From Pseudo-nitzschia pungens (lineage: Eukaryota; Bacillariophyta; Bacillariophyceae; Bacillariales; Bacillariaceae): a stretch of 64,000 nucleotides of DNA. This document shows, one piece after another, positions 11,405-20,939 of the stretch (positions are counted from its first letter, which is position 1; each line of letters opens with the position of its first letter). A program made the position numbers and the translations under genes. The notes under the pieces were generated by a model that saw only the letters and a program-made list of their open reading frames with translations, ran no database searches and was not told the origin of the DNA. The stretch lies in the NCBI GenBank assembly GCA_037355855.1, contig CM074760.1, positions 1,418,501-1,482,500 on the forward strand, in the 5' to 3' direction.

Positions 11405-12873
11405 ATAGTTGGGAAAAAAATAGTTGGAATCATACGCAACCACCGGTCGCAACTAGCTGGCATTTCGGATTTAAAGTTACAAATTAATGTGAACCGATGA
11501 ATTCGAAGCCTTCGATTTTAAAAAGGGTGTGGAGGAGGATAGATAGTTGACCATAGGTATATGCAAGGTCATCAAAGCGAAGAGAATCGTCACGGCGAAC
11601 ACATTGCACCTCCAACGAATGAATCATTCACCGGTTGTGGTCCTCCAGCTTTTTGACAGTATCTGGATTGCACTTTTCTTTCGAAGAAGTATCGCTTGAG
11701 TGGGCAATGATTCAGTTTTCAATGACCGTCAACAATGAATGCTACATTATGTTGACATACCATGTTATTACAATAGATTCATTCGAAATGCAGAGTCTCG
11801 CCATCGAACTCCTGAAAGGAATTCCTCTCTTACACACAGTACGAGTAGTATGATAAATTCGATTCGAATTAGATAGACGGAAAGAAAGGACAGTCGAGTA
11901 ATTACCGCAAGACGTCGCAGATTCTACCGTACAACAGATATCAATCAAGTAGAAAATCTACCTACGAACGCTTTCTATTTTAAAAAAAAATTTAATCATT
12001 TTTTTCCAACAACCATCATATATTCTGTCCACCGTGTATTGTATGATTGGTATCTTTCTGATCGTCGTCGATGGATGAAACACGGCAACATCATTCGCAC
12101 ACATACCGGTACATGTACACTACGGTATTCAATCTCTTGTAACTTCTGGCGGAATGCTTTTTCTTGAGTTCTGATTCGTATCGTTCGCCGATTGAATGAT
12201 TACGCAAGATTTGTTTTAATACGTAGCTTAACGTTCCTTCTTCCGCATGATTGCACAATTAGTGTTAGCTACTACTCGTACTTGTCCCGAAAGAGTGTGT
12301 AAAACATCTGGATCGTTCTTGCTGATGATAAAACTTCTAGCGGAATGCTTTAACTCGCGGAACGAAGAGGCTGTGACTCGATAATGTTTCTTCAACAAGA
12401 GAAGAGAAGAACTGTACTGTTACCAGTAATTTACCGGTCGTCCTTTAGCCTTAATTCCACACGTACACGTAAGATCTGAACCTTTAAGGGTAAAATTAAC
12501 CTTAGGAGAACTCTTACACTCACACATCATAATCATACCGTAACTTACGACTAAAGTGAATACCATATTCCTCGGGAGTATTGAGGCCGGGAATCAATCC
12601 CCAGATACATACGAAGTACGAAGTATGTAATTACCGGTACGAGGGGTTTTCCTTCTCGATTTGTTTAGTAAGTTTCGATGCGCCAGCCTTTTGCGATCCT
12701 GGTTCGAATTACGGGACATGAGACGTCATAGGTTTCAGTTACGGGAAGTTGAGTATTTTTTGAATGGAACAATCGAAACGTATGACAGCATATGAGCTTC
12801 AAGAGTAAGTGATTGTGACGGGTGGGCTTCTTCACATATTCTGCGGGAAGTTTGAGAAGTCATATAAGCCATT
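11405..12873. other. Intergenic between moaA and nitrate reductase region
   Basis: About 1.5 kb, AT-rich, with homopolymer runs near 11985-12005 and several palindromic words (ATACCGGTACATGTAC near 12109, TACCGGTACGAGG near 12633) and a CATACGAAGTACGAAGTATG inverted repeat near 12607. No gene is recognised. Its right end leads into the nitrate reductase upstream region. Confidence 0.5.
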
Positions 12874-13215
12874 TCAAATCTGCGCATTGCTTAAAAAACT
12901 CAATACCAATCCCACGCCATTGAGAAGAAAGGGTATTTGCGGCCCACAGACGAAGTACCGATCATCTTCGTGCGTTTTGCTTTTAAGAATCTTTAAACAA
13001 CTGTCGACCATAGGGTTTACTGCTTCTGGAAGTTTGTTTGTGAGTTTCCAAAAAACCTCAGAAACTACCTGATCCTCACACAATTTCTTCACATTTCTCT
13101 CTGCTGTTTTACCGGTAGGAGTGCCAAGTACAAGCACGAATACGAGTTTCTCACGGTTCTCATAGAGAAGTTTCAATTCGCTATTCTTTTCGATCACTCC
13201 GTTGTTTGTGTGCAT
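12874..13215 (-). CDS. Possible small protein divergent from nitrate reductase
   Basis: A minus-strand frame from an ATG at 13215 gives 113 residues without a stop. It starts 127 bp from the start of nitrate reductase on the other strand, so the two would share a promoter. The composition is protein-like (mixed charged and hydrophobic, a VFVLVLGTPTGK stretch near the start), but I recognise no domain. The ATG lies inside a longer open frame reaching 13410, which overlaps the nitrate reductase 5' end antisense. It could equally be chance in a promoter region. Low confidence. Confidence 0.25.
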   Translation of the reverse strand: MHTNNGVIEKNSELKLLYENREKLVFVLVLGTPTGKTAERNVKKLCEDQVVSEVFWKLTNKLPEAVNPMVDSCLKILKSKTHEDDRYFVCGPQIPFLLNGVGLVLSFLSNAQI

Positions 13216-13341
13216 GTTGGTATAGCCATAATTTGACAAGCAAGGCTTTCGAATTACGTATTCGGAATTTCTCTCGGCTCTTGAGTACCTAATACCTAGT
13301 AGTGTTTCACAGCCCGCACTCAAATCTTCACACAGCGTAAC

Positions 13342-16008
13342 ATGCCTCCGCAAGCGAAAAATGAAGGTGTTGACACCATGTCGGCTCAAATTGACACTGC
13401 CGACTTGCAAGAGAAGTATGGTCCATACCCCAGCGCGGTCCCAGTTCCTTTTATTTCGAAAGATGACAAAACTCCTCCTAAGGAAGAACTCGCCAACGCA
13501 AAGTCCTACAAGGACTTAGAAAAATTCCCCGATCACCGTGACGTTGGTACCCCCGACGAATGGCTCCCTCGTGACGGAAGACTTGTACGATTGACTGGTC
13601 GTCACCCTTTCAATGTGGAACCTCCAATGAGTGAATTACGCAAGACGCGTTTTATTACGCCATCATCCCTCCACTACGTGCGCAACCATGGTGCTTGCCC
13701 TCGTTTGACCTGGGAGGAACACACTATTGAAATCGGAGGGCCTGGTGTCTCCAAGCCAATGGAAATCTCCATGGACGAACTCGTAGCCCTGGCACCTCAT
13801 AGAGAACTTCCTGTTACCCTCGTGTGTGCTGGTAACCGAAGAAAAGAACAGAACCAGATCCGACAAACAATCGGATTCAACTGGGGTCCTTGTGGTGTCT
13901 CCACCAATGTCTGGAAGGGAATTCGGCTGCGCGATCTGCTCCTTGCTGCCGGAGTCAAGGAAACTAACATGAGGGGACAGCATGTTGAATTCATTGGAAT
14001 CGAAGACCTCCCCAACAAGGTTGGTCCTGGTCCTTTCAAAGATGAGCCCTGGGGAAAGCAAGTCAAGTATGGTACATCCATTCCTCTCATGCGTGCTATG
14101 AACCCTGCCTACGACGTCATCGTCGCGTTCGAGGCTAACGGAGAAAAGTTGCAGCCCGATCACGGTTACCCCGTTCGTCTCATCATTCCTGGTTACATTG
14201 GTGGCCGTATGATTAAGTGGCTCAAATGCATCAACGTCATTCCCCATGAAACCAAGAACCATTACCACTACCACGACAATCGCATTCTCCCTCCCCATGT
14301 CACAGCGGAACAGTCCCTCAAGGAAGAATGGTGGTACCGACCCGAATACATCTTCAACGAACTTAACATTAACTCTGCCATCGCATCTCCCCTTCACAAC
14401 GAAGAACTTCCTATTGGGAAGAACATTGACAAAACTTACAACGTCTCAGGTTATGCGTACACCGGTGGCGGCCGCATGATCACACGTGTTGAGGTCAGTA
14501 CCGACGGAGGTGTCAACTGGAACCTTGCCACTTTGGACCGGAAGGAAGAACCTACCGACCACGGCATGTACTGGTGCTGGACTTGGTGGGACTTTGAGCT
14601 CAAGGTCGCCGATCTCGTTGGATGCAAGGAGATCATGTGCCGTGCCTGGGATGAAGCCAACATGACACAGCCCGACAACCCAACCTGGAATCTCATGGGT
14701 ATGGGAAATAACCAAGTATTCCGCTTGAAGGTCCACATGGAAAAGAACGCCAACGATGAATTCTGCTTCCGCTTTGAGCAACCTACACAGCCTGGTCAGC
14801 TCAAGGGTGGATGGATGACTCGCCTCGCCGACAAGCCTGAATCTGCCGGTTACGGACGACTTCTCGAAACCGCTGTTGCGTCCGAGGAACCCGCTGCCGT
14901 CGCACCCCCGCCCAAGAAGGATGGCGAAAAGAAAATCTTCACCAAGGAAGAAGTGTCGAAGCACAACACAGAACACGACACATGGATTATTGTCAACAAC
15001 AGGGTCTACGACTGTACGGAATACCTCGAACTTCACCCCGGTGGAGTTGACTCGATCACCATCAATGCCGGTGATGACGCCACCGAAGACTTTGTCGCCA
15101 TCCACTCCGCTAAGGCTACCAAGATGCTCGAGAGGTACTACATTGGAGATCTCGAAGTATCGGACGCGCCCGAAGAAGAGAAGAAGGAAGAGGATGAACT
15201 TGTCGACGATCAGGGACGCAAGCTTGCCCTCAATCCTAAAAAGAAGACTCCGTTCAGACTCCAAAATAAGGTTGTTCTCTCAAGAGACTCCTTTATGTTG
15301 GATTTCGCACTCCCAACTCCTGATCATGTATTGGGTCTTCCAACAGGAAAGCACATGTTTTTGTCTGCCAAGATCAACGGAGAAACAGTCCTCCGTCGGT
15401 ATACCCCTATTTCTTCCAACTATGATGTTGGCTGCGTCAAGTTCGTGATCAAGGCGTACCCACCTGCTCCTCCACGATTCCCCAACGGAGGTAAGATGAG
15501 TCAGTATTTGGACTCGTTGAAGATTGGTGACTTCCTTGACTTCAGAGGACCCGTAGGAGAACTTGAATACCATGCCGATGGAAAGTTTTTGGTTGACAAT
15601 GAGCCACAAAAAGCCTCCTGCTTCAATATGATTGCCGGAGGAACAGGCATTACACCTGTTATGCAAATTGCATCTGAGATTCTCCGTCATCCACAAGATC
15701 CCACCAAGATTTCGCTGATCTTTGCCTGCCGTGAAGAAGGTGATTTGCTGATGAGGTCGACATTAGATGAATGGTCTGTGCAATTCCCCCACAAGTTTAA
15801 GGTTCACTACATTCTCAGTGATGCCGTTCCAGAGGGTTGGAAATATTCTAAGGGATTCGTCGATAAGGCTCTGTTCCAACAACACCTATACCCCAAGGGA
15901 GATGATGTATGGAACCTCATGTGCGGTCCTCCGATCATGTTGGATCGGGGATGTACTCCCAACTTGGTTGCACTCGGCCACTCGAAGGACAGACTTTTCT
16001 CCTTCTAA
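13342..16008 (+). CDS. Assimilatory nitrate reductase, NAD(P)H
   Basis: Reduces nitrate to nitrite in the cytosol with electrons from NAD(P)H, passed through FAD, haem and the molybdenum cofactor. The 888 residues show the full eukaryotic domain order. The molybdopterin domain (about 90-310) has the molybdenum ligand Cys162 in TLVCAGNRR. The Mo-cofactor dimerisation domain follows (about 330-480). The cytochrome b5 domain (about 530-605) has haem ligands His565 (HPGG) and His588 (AIHSAKA). Next are the FAD domain with RRYTPIS and GGKMSQYL, and the NAD(P)H domain with GGTGITPVMQ and CGPPIM, ending in SKDRLFSF. Length matches the family, and no targeting peptide is seen. No intron is needed. 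The ATG at 13342 is the first in frame; a second Met at residue 13 is an alternative. In diatoms this enzyme is nitrate-regulated, but I cannot point to a regulatory site here. The upstream moaA gene supplies its cofactor pathway. Confidence 0.98.
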   Translation: MPPQAKNEGVDTMSAQIDTADLQEKYGPYPSAVPVPFISKDDKTPPKEELANAKSYKDLEKFPDHRDVGTPDEWLPRDGRLVRLTGRHPFNVEPPMSELRKTRFITPSSLHYVRNHGACPRLTWEEHTIEIGGPGVSKPMEISMDELVALAPHRELPVTLVCAGNRRKEQNQIRQTIGFNWGPCGVSTNVWKGIRLRDLLLAAGVKETNMRGQHVEFIGIEDLPNKVGPGPFKDEPWGKQVKYGTSIPLMRAMNPAYDVIVAFEANGEKLQPDHGYPVRLIIPGYIGGRMIKWLKCINVIPHETKNHYHYHDNRILPPHVTAEQSLKEEWWYRPEYIFNELNINSAIASPLHNEELPIGKNIDKTYNVSGYAYTGGGRMITRVEVSTDGGVNWNLATLDRKEEPTDHGMYWCWTWWDFELKVADLVGCKEIMCRAWDEANMTQPDNPTWNLMGMGNNQVFRLKVHMEKNANDEFCFRFEQPTQPGQLKGGWMTRLADKPESAGYGRLLETAVASEEPAAVAPPPKKDGEKKIFTKEEVSKHNTEHDTWIIVNNRVYDCTEYLELHPGGVDSITINAGDDATEDFVAIHSAKATKMLERYYIGDLEVSDAPEEEKKEEDELVDDQGRKLALNPKKKTPFRLQNKVVLSRDSFMLDFALPTPDHVLGLPTGKHMFLSAKINGETVLRRYTPISSNYDVGCVKFVIKAYPPAPPRFPNGGKMSQYLDSLKIGDFLDFRGPVGELEYHADGKFLVDNEPQKASCFNMIAGGTGITPVMQIASEILRHPQDPTKISLIFACREEGDLLMRSTLDEWSVQFPHKFKVHYILSDAVPEGWKYSKGFVDKALFQQHLYPKGDDVWNLMCGPPIMLDRGCTPNLVALGHSKDRLFSF

Positions 16009-16921
16009 GCTTCCATCGACTCATATAGAAAATCCATGGTGCTTGAGTTGATTTCGCAATATGGTACATTATTCAAACGGTTTTTGAACTGATTCACAAC
16101 GCATCAACGCAAAACCCATGCACACAACAACCGAACGATAGCTATTAATAATACATCACAATAAAACAAATCATCTTTACACCACCTCCTTTTCCATTAT
16201 TCTACCGTATTGTGAGAGGTTGTTACTTTGAGTGTCCGACCACTGTTTCGTTTCCTGTGGCGCATGACGTTACTGGCAAATCAACATTTTCCGTATTCCA
16301 ACCAAATAACTTCACTCCTACGGCATGGCACTGAAAAACTCCATCGGAACCACGCGTTTTCAACAAATAACTCCATCCGAAACGAGGGGACGACATTTCA
16401 TTCCATTCGAAACGAGGAAAAACGAAGTTCACACTTTTCAGTTCAGAATGAATTCGCAGCATGTCACCGACACAGCACTGTCATGAGTTGACTACAGGGG
16501 ACACAGATATCGCAAGTATGTATGATGAAATGCATAATTTCGCTTCATTCATTCTGTAAGTGTGCACTCAATCTAGTGCAACGACTTCACCACGATCAAA
16601 GGTTAATCGTCTTTTGTGAAAGGAATCCAAGCGAAAGGGCCAAACAAAAAAAAGAGTTCGTCGGCAGACTCAAACCAATCAACCCTTTCTTACTTGCAGT
16701 TAAATCTGTAGTGTCAATACTTCTGTACTTGATCCGGAGATAGACAAACAGAGAGATATAAATCATCTTACATGTGAACTCTGACGGCCAAAAATAAATG
16801 GGAATTGTCTTATACTCATTGCGAATCAACTCGTTTTCAATCCACTCCGGACCCTACAGATCCGAGAATCACTTTTCGCCGACTCTTGAACTACGGGTTG
16901 CAAGCTTTCTTACGAGTTCAT
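16009..16921. other. Intergenic, convergent gene ends
   Basis: About 0.9 kb between nitrate reductase and the small plastid protein gene that converges on it. A short direct word repeat (AACGAGG...CATTCCATTCGAAACGAGG near 16380-16420) is present. No gene is supported. Confidence 0.5.
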
Positions 16922-17320
16922 TTAGATCTCGTCGTCTTCCACTTCAGGATTAGCATATGAAACAATTCCCCATGCAAGCACACCGGCAACTCCCAAGGCA
17001 GCAAAAATCGGCACAAGCAAAATCACAGGCGTTCCAATGAACACACCAAGAACATCCGACAAGATTGTAGTAGGATCGAGGGTGGCAGCTGACAATTCCA
17101 TTGATGAAGAAGACATCGAAATCGAATCGGTGCTGCTCATAGAAGAGAGATCGGAAACCAACGAAGCAGGTGCCATATTTTGCATCGTAGTCGTTTTCGT
17201 CATCGTCGGCAACTGATGACTAGGGGCGAACGCATCGCATCTCGACAAAACCGCCACCAACAAAAGCGTTGATGAGAGGATCGTTTGAGTGAAGGAAACA
17301 GATCTCTTTTGGGACATCAT
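16922..17320 (-). CDS. Small plastid-targeted single-helix membrane protein
   Basis: 132 residues from the ATG at 17320. A hydrophobic signal peptide (about 10-27) ends in the motif DAFAP at residues 29-33. AFAP is the diatom-type cleavage motif that sends proteins across the four plastid membranes, with Phe at the critical position. A Ser/Thr/Met-rich linker (34-80) is a likely transit segment. The mature part has one strong membrane helix (about 92-122: PVILLVPIFAALGVAGVLAW) and an acidic tail ending EVEDDEI. Size and layout resemble the small single-helix subunits of photosystems or cytochrome b6f, but I cannot match it to a named subunit (PsbW, PsbX, PsbY and PetM were considered). PsbU lies 1.2 kb away on the same strand. 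Thylakoid location is inference. Confidence 0.75.
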   Translation of the reverse strand: MMSQKRSVSFTQTILSSTLLLVAVLSRCDAFAPSHQLPTMTKTTTMQNMAPASLVSDLSSMSSTDSISMSSSSMELSAATLDPTTILSDVLGVFIGTPVILLVPIFAALGVAGVLAWGIVSYANPEVEDDEI

Positions 17321-18563
17321 GGTCTACGCTGTATTTCGTAGAAGAAAGGCTTGTCTGGGGATTTGTTACGCCGCTGGCCGTCTTTGATAATACTGTGAAT
17401 ACCAATATTATGACGATGACGGAGCCATGACGACCATGCATGATGGATTGATTCGATTCGTAAGGTTTGCCATCTCATCCTAGTAAAATTCACCCTCATT
17501 TCTCATTTCGTAAGGTTACGTGTACAGCGTTACAATGGGAAGAATCCTTTTCTTCAAGTCGTTCCCGCTGGAACCACAGATGTGTAAATATGCCCGGTAC
17601 GTACCGTACGAGTGCCCGAGTCAAGTGCTTGTGGGGTAAGGTTTGGTAGGAAGGATGATGTATGTACGGGAGGTACAGTTACGTTTTTAAAACTTCTTTC
17701 CGCGATCAATTTCTGCACACGGTAAGGTTTACGTCAGGGGTCATAATAAGAATGTACGCACAGCACTTGATGATCATCATCACGAACTAAGATGAAGTAA
17801 ACCTTACCTTACTCGTGCGACATCTTGTTGCAACTACCTATTTTCATACAGGGATTGTACTTCTTATGACGATGATCAAGGCACCCAGAAAAGCCTATAG
17901 TAGTTCAAAACCAGTTCTGGAACACAGTTACGAATAGTTTCTGAAAGCAGAACGTTTGTCTTTTCATGGTGTTTGCCCTCTCCCTCTCTTCAGAGGGAAT
18001 GCCAGGGTTGAAACTGTTGCTCTTTGAAGTCCATAAATGTGGAAAAATGAATTAAGATTTACTGAGGGATCGATTTTTGGGGATTACTGTATTGTATGAG
18101 GCTTTCCAGAACACTTCAACGGCGGAAGAAGCTTGTTCATTGGGATTCCATCCTATTTAAAGTGAAAAATAATTGTTGCAAGTATTAGGTTAGGCGTGGT
18201 GCTTGACGACTGCTGGCATGAAATCACTCAGACAAGTAGATAACCTTATATTATTTTATTCACAATTTTGGAAACAGTGTATTCTTCTACATGCTTTACT
18301 ACCGTCTATTGATTCCTTGACTTTCACGCTCCTTAGTCGTGTGTTTGGGGAAACTTTGCAGGGATATTTTTACAGCATCAATGAATCGGTTCAATTAATT
18401 ATAATCTAATTATTATGTAGCAACTGTACATTAACCTCATCCGTGAGACCCTTCTCGCTGTAAAAAATCTACCGGCGTCGGTGGCATCCACCAGACGGGG
18501 ATTGCCCGAGGCTGGGAGGCGTCAAAGCGTCTACCATTCTGGTACAACATAATACTGCACCAC
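17321..18563. other. Intergenic between two plastid-protein genes
   Basis: About 1.2 kb, holding the upstream region of the small plastid protein and the 3' side of psbU. The words CGGTAAGGTTTACG and CCGGTACGTACCG occur near 17595 and 17720. No open frame of note. Confidence 0.5.
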
Positions 18564-19276
18564 TTAACGGTAAAGACCGTTGTTGATTCTGTCGATAACG
18601 TAGTCAGCAGAAGGTGGAGTGACAGTGAATCGGGCTTCATACTTCTTGATCAAATCCTTTTCGGCTCCGGAAAGTCCCTTGATGTTGTACAAGTCACCAA
18701 CGGTCTTGTAAGGTCCGTTGGAGGCGATCTTTCCCGCAACAGTGGGGTAAAGACCAGGCATCTTCAAGTAGACACGGACGTTGGCGTTGTTTACATCAAC
18801 AATGTTACCTCCTCCCAAAAGACCGACACCGGCGTAGTCACGATCGGCCTTGGCTTCAGGGGCGAAGGCGGCAAGTCCAGCAACTCCCAAAGCAGCGGCA
18901 GCCGAGGACACGAACTCACGGCGCTCGGCAGCGAGTTCAGTGGTTTGTCGGACCTGTCCGTTAGGCGCGAAAGCGGCAACGGTGCTGTGATGTTTGTGAA
19001 TAATGATATATGGAAGAGGGTTGCGAACGACACAATGAGAATAGTGATATAAGACACAATGTGCTACAGGCATTTGGCGTGGAATAGCTACCAAATTTCT
19101 TTTAAACCATACACGAGGAATTCGGCATGTTTTCCCTGAAACTCCATTCCCCATTGCAAGGCATTCATCGGTGCTGGATTATTGCTTTATCGATTAGTAC
19201 TTGTTGACTGACTCTTCATCAACAAGGCATCGTCCACTTACGAGACAACAAGGGCAAGGACGGCGGCGATCTTCAT
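18564..19276 (-). CDS. psbU: Photosystem II extrinsic protein U (PsbU), plastid lumen
   Basis: Two exons on the minus strand: 19276-19242 and 18984-18564, with a 257-bp intron (GTAAGT...CACAG). They join in phase through a split Ser codon to give 151 residues. PsbU is the 12-kDa lumenal subunit that stabilises the oxygen-evolving cluster in cyanobacteria and red-lineage algae. A signal peptide (1-16) ends in AAFAP (16-20), the plastid-import motif. A second leader follows, beginning with twin arginine (34-35) and a hydrophobic run, and ending EAKA before mature residue 60. This is a Tat-like thylakoid signal. The mature 92 residues contain the helix-hairpin-helix core typical of PsbU (YPTVAGKIASNGPY, VGDLYNIKGLSGAEKDLIKKY). 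A longer apparent frame reaching 19154 is read-through of the intron and should be ignored. Confidence 0.95.
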
Positions 19277-20939
19277 GGTTCTGTATAATTTATTTTTGAC
19301 GTGAATTGTAAGAGAGTGACGAAAACCTTGAGAATCGAAGCTGATGGTGACGTCTTTTCAAGCTCGCTCCGCACACAAAGCGAGGAAGAAGTTGGGAAAG
19401 CCGGCGATCTTCCACAAACTGACTTCAACCACCACGGGCTCCTTGCAGTAGAAATCTCTGCTTGAAAGAGGGCAGAATGCAAGACGTCGGATTCGTACGA
19501 ATCAAATTTGTAAGATTTCGATGCCTCAATCCCTAAATTACCGGTAATCTTACGCATTATTTTTGTCATGGGTGTACGTACGATCACGTAGGAGTACGGA
19601 ACGGTAAGGTAAATCATGGAAGTATTCGTAAGGTCTTACCTGCTCTTACGTACGAGTAATAATTTCCGGTGTTCAGAATCAATCGTTTCATGCATGAAAC
19701 AGATGTCTGCCCGCAATCCGTTGCCTCCAACCAATTATTACTACCATGGTTACTGTGGCATACCACAATTCTACTACTACTAGTACTACTAATAGCAATA
19801 GCAATAAGAACATTATTAATGCTGGTGTACCGGTTTTGTGGGTTGCTTACTCCTTCTTGGAGTCATCATCTGTCCCCTATTGCGTTGGATAATGCGACAT
19901 CATTGTAATGCCCTTCCTCCAACAAGTTCAAGGAGAGCAGATTTTCTTGCTTGTTAGTAGTAGTACTACTAGTAATACTACTACTAGTAGTACTAAAAGA
20001 AGTTCTCTTGTTTTAATTTTTCGTGGTGTACTTGTAGTAAGGTTTACTTCGAATGGATAATTTCGTCTTCTTGTTGCTTGGTCATGATATTCTGTGGTAG
20101 TGCTGTGGTATTCTTAGGCGCTTGCATTCTACCACTTGTATAGAACTAATCGTCTTTAGCGCTTCTTCTTGTTGTTACTACTGGAAGTTTGTATTGTCTG
20201 TTCGTAGTAGTCTTGTTGACTGCTGCTGCGCAACTTGTTTTGGCTTCTCATTGTTGTGTACACAACACCTACCGGTAGTATTACTACTAGTAGTATTGGT
20301 TGTCCTCTACCGGTAGAGCAGGACTATCTTCAACATCTTGAGTTCCATTGGCGAAAGCCAGCCATGCTGCATACTTTTGCTCTGAGCTTCATTAGCAATA
20401 CCTTCTTACACCCACCTCCACAACCATAGAGAACGAGAGTCATGAAGTTATCTTTAATGTGACAAGCGCCAGTTTACGGAACAACAATTATTCGAACATC
20501 GAACTCAGGGTTGTAGTAGTAGATAATCGTACTATCTACTGTACTTCGTATCATTGAATCCACACCCTATTGAAATTGTAGTTGTAAGACACGAAGTCCG
20601 TCTAAATTTATTTATTTCACAAAAGATCTAAAGGAAATATTTGGTTGCATCAGAGGACAACCAAACTCTACATTCCACACTGTTTTCTCGCTTTCAATCA
20701 TTTAGGTCAGGCCTTCCGATCGGACAAACCGGTTCCTGGATAAGAATGCGGTTCTCTATCTGTATCCGTATACGATCTCCCATTCGAGATTGCGGTTCAA
20801 TTTGACTTCGGCGCGAGATCAATTTGATTGAACAATGACGAAAACATTTCCCCGTGATGCTTCATCATAACGAAAACCATTGCAAGAAGTGAAGATTTTA
20901 CAGGGCAGACAGGTAACCTTCATGAAAGAGTTGTTGGCT
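19277..20939. other. Intergenic with triplet-type palindromic repeats
   Basis: About 1.7 kb upstream of psbU. It includes GGTAATCTTACG and GTACGTACGATCACGTACG words near the psbU start and several ACTAGTAGTACTACTAG clusters (about 19767-19795, 19955-19995, 20276-20300). No gene is recognised; short frames here are T-rich translations of these repeats. Confidence 0.55.
19955..19995. repeat. ACTAGTAGT palindromic triplet cluster
   Basis: A 41-bp stretch composed of AGTAGT and ACTACT triplets that switch phase at ACTAGT, so the whole is self-complementary. Similar clusters occur near 19767, 20276, 63377 and 63661. It is a mirror-switching microsatellite, likely able to form hairpins. Confidence 0.8.

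Noticed and set aside
13663..15264. Long minus-strand frames (244 and 272 codons) inside nitrate reductase
   Set aside because: Antisense shadows of a gene with clear domain identity on the plus strand.
18985..19154. N-terminal extension of PsbU starting at 19154
   Set aside because: This is intron sequence; the spliced exon at 19242-19276 gives the expected signal peptide.
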